A stretch of DNA of 45,054 bases from the NCBI GenBank assembly GCA_000729835.1, contig JFHB01000234.1, positions 1-45,054 of the forward strand. Reading direction: 5' to 3'. Under the pieces are notes generated by a model. That model ran no database searches and had not been told where the DNA came from. It saw nothing but the letters and a program-made list of their open reading frames with translations. The stretch's first letter is position 1. The number at the start of each line of letters is the position of its first letter. This document shows positions 12,074 to 19,844 of the stretch, in pieces. A program made the position numbers and the translations under genes. Source of the stretch: Atkinsonella hypoxylon. Lineage: Eukaryota; Ascomycota; Sordariomycetes; Hypocreales; Clavicipitaceae.

Positions 12074-12345
12074 CACGTGGCTTCAGGTTGATCTTTGATT
12101 GGCTGTCTTCATTTCATGTCAAGGCGGTGGCCAATGGCACCGTGCACTGTGCACTGTGCCCGGCATATCAAACAGCCAATAGGCAAGCGGCTGGCTTGAC
12201 TTTTTTTTTTGTTTTTTTTTTTTCTTTCTTTTTCCATTAGAATCGTTGTCTCCTTTCTTCGAACGACTTTCGGTTGTGCATCGAGTGCAACAACGCTTGT
12301 TGCTTTCTTTTTCTTCTTCTCCGCTCTTCTTCTTCCACGTGAAGG
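12074..12345 (+). promoter_or_regulatory. Promoter-like patch: E-box, three CCAAT boxes, CT-rich tract
   Basis: CACGTG lies at 12074-12079, an inverted CCAAT (ATTGG) at 12098-12102, and direct CCAAT boxes at 12131-12135 and 12176-12180. A run of T and CT tracts follows from about 12200 to 12345. This arrangement resembles a fungal Pol II promoter reading to the right. The first ATG after it is at 12367, but no convincing gene follows (see findings), so the patch may serve an unannotated or decayed transcript, or be fortuitous. Confidence 0.35.
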
Positions 12346-13859
12346 AGAAAAACCGGTGAGGCGAAGATGGATGCTGACCTTGATTGCTATAATGTCTTGG
12401 GGATCTGCAGGTGCAAAGCAAGCAAGAGCATCCATCCATCCATCCATCCTGTTTTGTATGTATGTCTACGGGTGCTGCACAGTGTCCCTTTCAGCGGCTG
12501 TTCGTTAATATCAGGCGTCAGCATGCTTGCATTACTAATTTCACATGCTGGAGACTCGGGTGGAGCAATTAACGCATCCATGGCCCTCTCCTGAAGCCCC
12601 TGCGCTTGGGTTCGCGGCTGGAATTTTATGCTGCCATTGCTGCAAGCTCGCTCGTCCTTTGAATACAGCTGATGACGGTTGTATTCCGTAGGCAGAAGAC
12701 ATTCCCCCCCTTGCTTTAGTTTACTGGCGGACACACGCCATTGTTTCTACTATCCAGGAGTTGCATAAGACGGACGGGCGACTAGCAACACATGGGGAAC
12801 GTTATGCAGAGATGGTGCCAGGAAACATGTCATTTTGTGTGGACGGACAAATGAAAAGGCAAAAGTGCGAACCCACTTCCCCTGACGGAAATTCCCATTT
12901 CTCGTTTCTCGTTGGCTAGCCTGCCAACCAGCCTGCTTGCGGCCACCAGTTTGGCCACCATTCGGCCATCCTTCGACTATCCTTCGACCATCCTTCGACC
13001 GATCTAGCCTGACTCCCGCTGTGGGAACGAACCAGACAGTTTAATCTATCTAGTAGCAAAGGCACTGAGGTCACAAGAATTACTGCCGAGTGACTACCAG
13101 TGACTACCCACAAGAAAGGGAATGCCCGCTACGGATATGAAATTATCATTTTGGGACAGACAGCTGACGGCCAAAAGAGCGCCAGCACGGAATTGGTCAA
13201 CTCCGTCTGCTCCGTCGACTTAATATGAATTAATATAAAGCCATGTCTGTGCGATCAAATGTCGCGTCCGCTAGATCCGCTATCTCATTGGTACCGATAA
13301 GGCGACATCTGGACACTTCCGTATCGTTCCCACTTTTCCTGTTGGCTCCCATGCCTCTTGGAAAACATTAACATGCCAAATCCCCACACAAACGCGGTCA
13401 GGCTTGTACCGAGCTGGCGTCGAATTTACGCCTTTCGCGTTGGTGCCACGTGCCCGGTAGCTTACTAGGACTTGTGTCGTAGTGTCTGCCGTAGTTAGTG
13501 TCGTAGTATAGATTGGTGGTATAGGAGAAGAATTGTCTTTGAAAGCCGTTGTTTTGATTGGTCTCAGACCCCTGTCGATACAAAGGTGAAGTCTGATCAC
13601 CATCGAAGAGATGCTCGACCAGGACTTGCTTTTTCAACCTCATCTGGGCTAGCAGCCAAGCATGCAAGGAGCAGAGTATTGGCTGCAGGACTGGCTGTCG
13701 TTCGTCGTTCGTCGTCTGTCGGCTGTCGTCTGGGTCTCTTAGTCCCCCCAGTCTCGATGATTAACTACATGTAATTACATGCGCTCCGGCAGACTAGTTA
13801 GTTACCCTGTCTCTTGTCTGTCTGTGCTGTGGACCCTGGGCCACTCTGCTGCAGCCCAC
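12346..13859. other. Intergenic DNA with short tandem repeats
   Basis: No supportable gene. It includes a short ATG-initiated frame at 12367 whose first residues resemble the start of a J domain, a (CATC)5 run at 12429-12448, three 11-bp units YATCCTTCGAC at 12967-12999, and GTCGT-type repeats around 13480-13510 and 13695-13730. Confidence 0.45.
12967..12999. repeat. 11-bp tandem repeat, three copies
   Basis: CATCCTTCGAC, TATCCTTCGAC and CATCCTTCGAC are adjacent and differ at one position. Related GGCCAYC units precede them. Non-coding. Confidence 0.85.
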
Positions 13860-14280
13860 CAGCTCCCGAAATCTCACAAACTCTCTCTCGCCTTCTTTCC
13901 CCCCCAGGGGTCCCCTTTCTTTCTTCTGTCCCTGTCTCGAGACAGCTCTAGCTCTTATCCCTCGTTTTCTTCCTCATCAACTCTGCCGCAGTCCGTCCAG
14001 CTGCCTTTCTAACCAGGCGGAGCCACTCTTTTCTCCTTCTTGTCGTTGCAATTGCTCCTGGTCTCTCGTCGGTTGACCGCTGGGGGCGTGGATTGCTTGA
14101 CAATTTCTCCCAACTCTGACCCATTTCCAAGAACAAGACCACATAGACTTTCCACCTACGCATGGCTCGTTAGGCCAGAGAGAGACTCTTCAACATTGAG
14201 CGCCAGTTGGACTTGTACCAGCGGAAACACGGTAGCAATATTTGTCTGCAAACATCCTTGATTCTCTGACCTTGTTCGCA
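13860..14280 (+). promoter_or_regulatory. Pyrimidine-rich promoter and leader of the DENN gene
   Basis: From about 13870 to 14050 the plus strand is dominated by C and T (CTCTCTC, TTTCCCCCC, CTTTCTTTCTTC runs), a common feature of core promoters and transcription start regions in filamentous fungi. It ends about 230 bp before the DENN start codon, consistent with a leader of 200-300 nt. No TATA box is evident. Confidence 0.45.
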
Positions 14281-17037
14281 ATGGCTTTTCCATTGAATAC
14301 TCACCCTTCATTCACTCGTCCTCGGACGGGTGACCGCGATGGCCGGCCCAGCACGCGCGACCAGACCACCACTGGTGCTGATATGCTTATCCCCAGTCGT
14401 ACTTCTTCTTTACATTCTCGCATCACACAGCCGATTCCTTCGACCTTGGGTGCCAAACCTCAACAGCGAACGCCCAAGACTCTGACGCATGCTTACATGG
14501 TCTGTGGCGTTGGTCGTGAGCCATCTCAATGGGTCAAGGCACCTCCGCCAGCCCAAGGCAAAGTCGGCCACATGAAGGGAGCTGTTAGTCAATTTTGGCT
14601 TCCAGAGATTCTTGGCAGCAGTCCTCGCCTGGAGCAAGATAATGAGATTGCTCGGGCTTTGCATTCCGCTATGAGGGTGGGTGAATTTCGCAAAATCCCA
14701 AATTCATTGCATTACTTGGTTGCACTAACGGTTTTCCTACAGGCTTGCTTCCCTCATGATGTCGAGATCTGCACAGGAAGGAGTCAACCCCACTGTGTTC
14801 ACCACGCCTTCGTCCTGCAGCAAGATTCTTCTCATACATTGTACGGCATCTGCCTCCGGGTCTGGTCCCGGGCCGACGACAAGAGGGCTGAGACTATTCG
14901 TGACTTGCGCAAGAGGACCGAAACTGACTACTACGACAACCCTGATGAGACGTATTGGATTCCCTACTGCTTGTCTTTCCTTTCCAGATACCCGCTTTAC
15001 AATCTTCTCGGTGATTATCTGCGAGGCATGTGGATTCATTGGAACAAGGCCACCAACCTGTTCCATGCGGAAGAAGTCTCCCGTATTCTGAGCTTCCCAG
15101 CTCCGAGATTAAACGATCTCGTTCGTATCGACATGAAGGACTATGCGCTCTGCTATCAGTTTCCCTCTTCACCAACCGGCTTCCAGAACTTTGCCATGTG
15201 GCCTCTTTTCAACTGCCTGTCTATTCCCAACATCGTTGGTGTGATCGAGGCCGCCATATCGCCAACCCGACGCATCATCTTTGTCAGTCACTACCCAGCC
15301 ATGCTCACTATTGCCGCTGAAACCGTTCGATTCTGTGTGCGGGTGTACGAATGGAGCGGGCTCTATGTACCAGTGGTACACGCTCGTCACGCGCAGGAGC
15401 TCGTGCAAGAGCCTGGTCCCTATATCCTGGGTGTCACTGCCGAGTGCCGATCTCTCTTTGCGGCGCCTACCGATGCTCTGGTCGTCGACCTCGACCGCAA
15501 CTTTGTCCTCACCTCCAGCCCGCCCACCGCTCTCACTCCTGGTCAGCGCAATAAATTCGTGATGCGCTTGACGCAGTCGTTAAATGGCGACGTCACTCCC
15601 GCTGGTGTTCCGCACCATCTTCGATCTGCATACGGAGGTGGCAAGCTGGTGCCTGCCGGTCAAATTATTGTCATGCGAGGAGAGGTCGAGTCTATCCAGG
15701 ATCCTGAATGGTGGAATCAAGACTCGGTCATGGCCGTCATGGACCATGTCTGCGAAAAGATGGGCCGCAACACCGGTATCAAGGCCGTGCTTGGTGGCTC
15801 CGTCAAGAAGCCTCTGATGACCAAGGTTTCAATGCGCCACCTGAACGAGATTGTTCGCGAGAGAAACCAGTACTCTCGTGATGCGCTCGAAGCCTGGCAG
15901 GACTTTATCAATCTTAAGGGCCGCATGGACACTGAGCTCAACAAGGTCAACAAGCGCAATAACTACCTTGTGGAGGAATTGGAGAGCTGGAAGCAGCAAT
16001 TCCTGAAATTCCAGGCATTTGCTGAGCAACTCACCAAAGAGACGCAGGACCTCAAGGTCAAGATCGAAACCCACAAGCGCGAGAATCGTCGTCTCGCGGG
16101 TCTCATTGACCAACAGAAGGATGACCATGCACGCATGTCGGTTCGCCTCACAGGCACAGAGAAGCAGCGAGACGATGCTCTTGAGGCCCTCGTTCTACAA
16201 CAGGAGATTGCCGAGGAATTGGAGCGCGAGAGGAAGAGAAACAAGAAGGAGCTCGCCCAACTCAGCCACACCAACGTTACTCTCATGCGTCAGCGTGACG
16301 AGGCTCGTCGTGTGGTGATGCATCTCCAGAGCCTGATTGGTGGCCAAAGTCATCACATGGAGCATCTCATCCGGTCTCTCAGCAAGCCCGATGAGCTCGT
16401 TGCGGAAATTGAGGCTGGTTATGACAGCGATGAGCAAGACAGCTCTGACACTGCTTCAGGAGATGACAGCAGCCAGACCAGGTCGCGGCGCAGCAGCAAG
16501 CGAATCTCTGCCGCCAGCTTCGCCGACGTCGCAGACCGTCATCTCAAGGACAAGACAGATGCCATTGCCCACATCGTGCGCAATATCGCCGATCAGTGCC
16601 AGGCTGCTGTTGAGAGCCTACAGCTGGCTCACGATGCTGAGTACAGATCTAGCCGCCGCCACAGCAATCTGTCTACCGTTCAGAGTGAGGATGGCAACGA
16701 TGATCGCTCTGTGACCAACTCGGAAAACGGTGAAGAGAGGCGACTCCAACCTGGACGCACATCAAGCATTCCACCCACGCCCGACCTGATCCCTCACCGT
16801 AGCAGCACTGCTATGTCGTTCACGTCGGCCACAACCACTCCTGAGCGAAGTAGCCAGCAGTACAGCAAGGATGATATCCCGACCAAGATCGTCGAAGACG
16901 ACGAGGACGAGTTTGGAGAGAACAACAGCGAATCTGGCGCAGCATCCATCGAGAACGACATTGCGGCCAAGCACAGCAACTCTCTTTTGCATCGTCCCTC
17001 AGGTGCGAGAATCAGCGCTCTGGGTGACACTCGATGA
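14281..17037 (+). CDS. DENN (AEX-3) domain protein, putative Rab GEF
   Basis: Start at 14281 (MAFPLNTHPSF); the frame extends slightly upstream but without an ATG. I propose one 66-nt intron, 14677-14742 (donor GTGGGT, branch CACTAAC, acceptor CCTACAG); it has no stop and preserves frame, so it is easy to miss. Spliced product 896 residues: a basic, Ser/Thr-rich leader (1-68), uDENN at about 70-175 (AYMVCGVGREPSQWVK onwards), cDENN at about 205-390 (YWIPYCLSFLSRYPLY ... ILGV...DALVVDLDRN), a linker, a long coiled coil at about 500-660, and an acidic, Ser-rich tail. DENN proteins typically promote GDP release from Rab GTPases in vesicle traffic. The canonical dDENN module is not clear; the coiled coil takes its place, as in fungal members. 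The specific Rab cannot be inferred. Confidence 0.88.
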   Translation: MAFPLNTHPSFTRPRTGDRDGRPSTRDQTTTGADMLIPSRTSSLHSRITQPIPSTLGAKPQQRTPKTLTHAYMVCGVGREPSQWVKAPPPAQGKVGHMKGAVSQFWLPEILGSSPRLEQDNEIARALHSAMRVGEFRKIPNSLHYLVALTVFLQACFPHDVEICTGRSQPHCVHHAFVLQQDSSHTLYGICLRVWSRADDKRAETIRDLRKRTETDYYDNPDETYWIPYCLSFLSRYPLYNLLGDYLRGMWIHWNKATNLFHAEEVSRILSFPAPRLNDLVRIDMKDYALCYQFPSSPTGFQNFAMWPLFNCLSIPNIVGVIEAAISPTRRIIFVSHYPAMLTIAAETVRFCVRVYEWSGLYVPVVHARHAQELVQEPGPYILGVTAECRSLFAAPTDALVVDLDRNFVLTSSPPTALTPGQRNKFVMRLTQSLNGDVTPAGVPHHLRSAYGGGKLVPAGQIIVMRGEVESIQDPEWWNQDSVMAVMDHVCEKMGRNTGIKAVLGGSVKKPLMTKVSMRHLNEIVRERNQYSRDALEAWQDFINLKGRMDTELNKVNKRNNYLVEELESWKQQFLKFQAFAEQLTKETQDLKVKIETHKRENRRLAGLIDQQKDDHARMSVRLTGTEKQRDDALEALVLQQEIAEELERERKRNKKELAQLSHTNVTLMRQRDEARRVVMHLQSLIGGQSHHMEHLIRSLSKPDELVAEIEAGYDSDEQDSSDTASGDDSSQTRSRRSSKRISAASFADVADRHLKDKTDAIAHIVRNIADQCQAAVESLQLAHDAEYRSSRRHSNLSTVQSEDGNDDRSVTNSENGEERRLQPGRTSSIPPTPDLIPHRSSTAMSFTSATTTPERSSQQYSKDDIPTKIVEDDEDEFGENNSESGAASIENDIAAKHSNSLLHRPSGARISALGDTR
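14677..14742 (+). other. Stop-free in-frame intron in the DENN gene
   Basis: 66 nt, donor GTGGGT, branch CACTAAC 17-23 nt before the acceptor, acceptor TTTTCCTACAG. Retention would insert 22 residues into the uDENN region without a frameshift. Removing it joins ALHSAMR to ACFPHDVEIC, which reads as an uninterrupted DENN domain. Confidence 0.75.
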
Positions 17038-17909
17038 TGCAGCTGTGTAGCAGTGTGTAAAGCTCTAGGTGCCAACCATAAACGCTGCATAAAGTCTTGG
17101 AATAAAGCTTTTACTTTGAAGCGCCGATGTTGGGGTCATGATGCCCGACAAGAGGCAATGCGCTGTCAATGCGATTTGATGAGCCAGCTGGTCGCCGCTT
17201 TTTCTCCTGCTTCTGTCTTGAACCTCTACTCAGACAAGTTGAGCTCTGGTAGCAACGCACTCATATCCACTCGCTGTCTTGCTTGATGAACGCCACGCGC
17301 TTGTCGTACTTTCTTCTCGTTCAGCCTAATATCCCCGTATCCCCGTTTTGCACCGACGACACGACAGTGCGAACTCGTTTTATGTGTGGCTTTTATATCT
17401 ATTGTGAAGAGATTTTTGGATATCTGGCAATTGTGGACTCTCCGTTGGCGTTTTTTTCTTTCTTTTTGTCTCTTATCTTTTTCTCATGTCTTGTTCAGTT
17501 ATTACGGTGTTGCTTTGTTATGTATCTTTTGTATATTCATGGCCGACTCTTACTTGGGCGGCAAATAGTATTTCTGAGTCATCTTGATAGCTTGGGTTTT
17601 GCAGCGGGTCAGCGAACTATTCCGGCTAGTTGTATAAAATCAGATGATGATTGTATGTCTGAATAGAACTTGGTGACTCAGTAACTAACATGCGGACCGA
17701 TGTATACCTGCAAAGTGAATCGCTTATTGCCGTACAGAGGCTCCGAGGTCCCCACACGCACTGCAGGCTTAGGAAGGTTTCTTTCTGCGACAGGGATCCA
17801 GGGCCCGGGCACAGACAGCTGCTGGCACTAGGCTAGTTTTGGGGCGATTAGACAGTGGCGTTGGTTGATAAGCTGCTGTAAGACCTGTCTCTGGTATCAG
17901 ACGTTAAGG

Positions 17910-17941
<32 letters not shown>

Positions 17942-18023
17942 CGGCAAGTGACGACATGCCGGTTTTCGCCTCAAATCGCAAACGTATTCATACAACTTCA
18001 GCTGCATCGCCGCCATATACATC
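17038..18023. other. Intergenic DNA, DENN 3' end to BCD1 promoter
   Basis: The 5' part is the DENN 3' UTR, with T-rich stretches around 17445-17520. The part next to BCD1 carries a 29-nt poly(A) tract. No further gene is supportable; short frames here have no domain. Confidence 0.6.
17910..17938 (+). repeat. Poly(A)29 tract in the BCD1 promoter
   Basis: An uninterrupted run of 29 adenines ends 85 bp before the BCD1 ATG. Long poly(dA:dT) tracts in fungal promoters disfavour nucleosomes; that role here is inferred. The length is likely to vary between isolates and to be imprecise in assembly. Confidence 0.95.
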
Positions 18024-19304
18024 ATGTCAGACCCTCTCCTGACATCTCTTTGCTCAATATGCCACGTCTGCGCTCCAAAGTACAAATGCCCGCGATGCAG
18101 TATCCGCACATGCTCCTTGCCATGCACCAAGAAACACAAGACGTGGTCCGAGTGCAGCGGCCAGCGCGATCCTACCACATACGTTCCTCGATCCAAACTG
18201 CTGACCGCTGCTGGCGTCGATCATGACTACAACTTTCTGCACGGCATTGAGCTCTCCGTCGAACGATCAGAGAAGCTCCTCATTGAGGAGAGAGGACTGG
18301 TGCAACAGGAGGAGCTACGGCCCCTGACGATGCAACAGGTCCGATGGAAGACGGGGCGGGACGGACGGAAGCGCAAGGTGCTGGTAACGCAGATTTTGCG
18401 AGAAGCAAAAGGGAGGACGTTTGAGAAGAGCCTTTCACAGAAGCTGAGGCGGCTGAATGTGCAGATTATGTGCGCGCCGTTGGGCATGGCCAGACAGAAA
18501 GAGAATCACACGACACTGAATAGGAGGACGGGGAGGATCAACTGGCAGGTGGAATGGCTGACGTTTGAACAAGGGGGCACAACGAAGAGGGCGTTGTCCA
18601 AGGTCATGGACAATGTGCCGCTGTATGAGGCCTATGCTGCTATGCTGGAGGAGAAGATGCGTGCAGAGACGGGCCAGGCCAGGCGGCCAACGAGGAGGGT
18701 TGGAGAATCGCAGAGTTGGATAGAGGGGAAGTGGAACTACGGGATGGATTGTATGCAAGATGCCACGGACGGCCACTGGACTGCTTTCACAGGGGGCCAT
18801 ATTGACGAGTGGCCGGCGGAAAAGGAGGCGCTCCAACGAAGCCAGTACAAGTTTTATCTGGGTGGACAGCAAACGAGGTCGGATATGCCCTCGCCCGTCA
18901 CGGCACTTGACTCTGGAGAATGTCTCCGCGAAATTATGACCAATACGCGAGTGGTGGAGTTTCCCACAATCTACGTTCTAAATGCCAGTGAGTCGCTGCC
19001 ACAAGGATACGTGCTCGCGCCAAAGGATACGATTGAGCCATATCAGAATCTGAAGCGCAAAGAGGGACCCATTGGGCATCAGCGGGCGCAAGGTTCGACG
19101 AAGCGAAGGAAGCAGGGGATGGTTCGCCAGGATGGAGAAGTCGACAGTGGGAATGAGGACGGTGCTGAGGAGGACGATGATCTGGTTAAGGGCCTCGGTT
19201 TGGAGGTCGGAGAGATTATTGCCGAGGAGAGTCTTGCCGAGGAGGAGGACGAAGATGAAGACGACGATACGAGTAGCTCTGGGTCGGACAGTGGATCGGA
19301 TTGA
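18024..19304 (+). CDS. BCD1: Box C/D snoRNP assembly factor Bcd1 (zf-HIT)
   Basis: Single exon, 426 residues. A zf-HIT zinc finger occupies residues 10-44, with ligands C10, C13, C22, C25, C30, C34, H38 and C44 (LCSICHVC ... KYKCPRC ... CTKKHKTWSEC). After it comes the Bcd1-family core: SKLLTAAGVDHDYNFLHGIE, then a conserved region around 135-200 (GMARQKENHTTLNRRTGRIN, WQVEWLTF) and VPLYEAYAAMLEE. The C-terminal 60 residues are acidic and low-complexity (EEEDEDEDDDTSSSGSDSGSD). Bcd1 (human ZNHIT6) is a nuclear factor needed to assemble and stabilise box C/D snoRNPs, hence rRNA methylation and processing. The family usually contains only one zf-HIT, as here. The ATG at 18024 is directly upstream of the finger, and no intron is needed. 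Confidence 0.93.
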   Translation: MSDPLLTSLCSICHVCAPKYKCPRCSIRTCSLPCTKKHKTWSECSGQRDPTTYVPRSKLLTAAGVDHDYNFLHGIELSVERSEKLLIEERGLVQQEELRPLTMQQVRWKTGRDGRKRKVLVTQILREAKGRTFEKSLSQKLRRLNVQIMCAPLGMARQKENHTTLNRRTGRINWQVEWLTFEQGGTTKRALSKVMDNVPLYEAYAAMLEEKMRAETGQARRPTRRVGESQSWIEGKWNYGMDCMQDATDGHWTAFTGGHIDEWPAEKEALQRSQYKFYLGGQQTRSDMPSPVTALDSGECLREIMTNTRVVEFPTIYVLNASESLPQGYVLAPKDTIEPYQNLKRKEGPIGHQRAQGSTKRRKQGMVRQDGEVDSGNEDGAEEDDDLVKGLGLEVGEIIAEESLAEEEDEDEDDDTSSSGSDSGSD

Positions 19305-19420
19305 GAGACGTGCAAGCGTGGAAGCGACTTTGTTGTTGTTGTATGTCATTTGTTTGTTGCATCGCGTTTGCCAGGATCAATTCAATTCGGCACAGTGTAT
19401 TGTATTCTGCAGAAGCGATA

Positions 19421-19459
19421 CCCTGTGGGCTCCCCCTGTGGGCTCCCCCTGTGGGCTCC
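19421..19459. repeat. 13-bp tandem repeat, three exact copies
   Basis: CCCTGTGGGCTCC is repeated at 19421-19433, 19434-19446 and 19447-19459, with a decayed fourth unit (TCCTGCGGGG) following. It lies between the BCD1 stop and the SEC6 promoter. Confidence 0.95.
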
Positions 19460-19505
19460 TCCTGCGGGGGCAGGTGATTTGGAAGCTGCATACAGGATTG
19501 GTGCA

Positions 19506-19561
19506 GTACGGTACATGTGCATGTACAGTCTGGTGATATGTACCTCGACTGTACAGTGTAC
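19506..19561. promoter_or_regulatory. Cluster of six GTAC cores upstream of SEC6
   Basis: GTAC occurs at 19506, 19511, 19523, 19540, 19551 and 19558, partly within near-palindromes (GTACATGTGCATGTAC; TGTACAGTGTACA). A CACGTG E-box follows within 10 bp. The cluster is 280-340 bp before the SEC6 start. Palindromic cores in a group suggest dimeric transcription-factor sites, but no factor can be assigned. Confidence 0.3.
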
Positions 19562-19844
19562 ACCACGTGCCTAGTGCCCGAGCTGTGCGGTGGAGGGTGG
19601 AGACGGAACGCGAACCAGAACTCCAGAACCGCATCCAACGAGACACCAGACACCTCATTACGACTTCGACGACGACGACGACGATTTTCCACGCCAATTA
19701 AAACAGACTGTCCGCGCAATTACCGCACAAGTAATTCTCCATCACAAAAACACACGGCTGGAGGAGGCATCTTCTACCAGACCATGATCGAGTCTGTGCA
19801 GAAAGCCCTCCTCCCTTCTCCCAGCCAGCTCATACATCAGCACC

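Larger units (their letters stand above)
19305..19844. other. Intergenic DNA, BCD1 to SEC6
   Basis: 540 bp containing the BCD1 3' UTR and the SEC6 promoter. It holds three exact copies of a 13-bp repeat at 19421-19459 and a cluster of six GTAC cores at 19506-19561. A GACGACGACG run at 19668-19682 precedes the SEC6 leader. No gene is seen. Confidence 0.6.

Noticed and set aside
14242..14280. Upstream extension of the DENN reading frame
   Set aside because: The extra codons begin at TTG; the first ATG is at 14281, followed by the basic leader.
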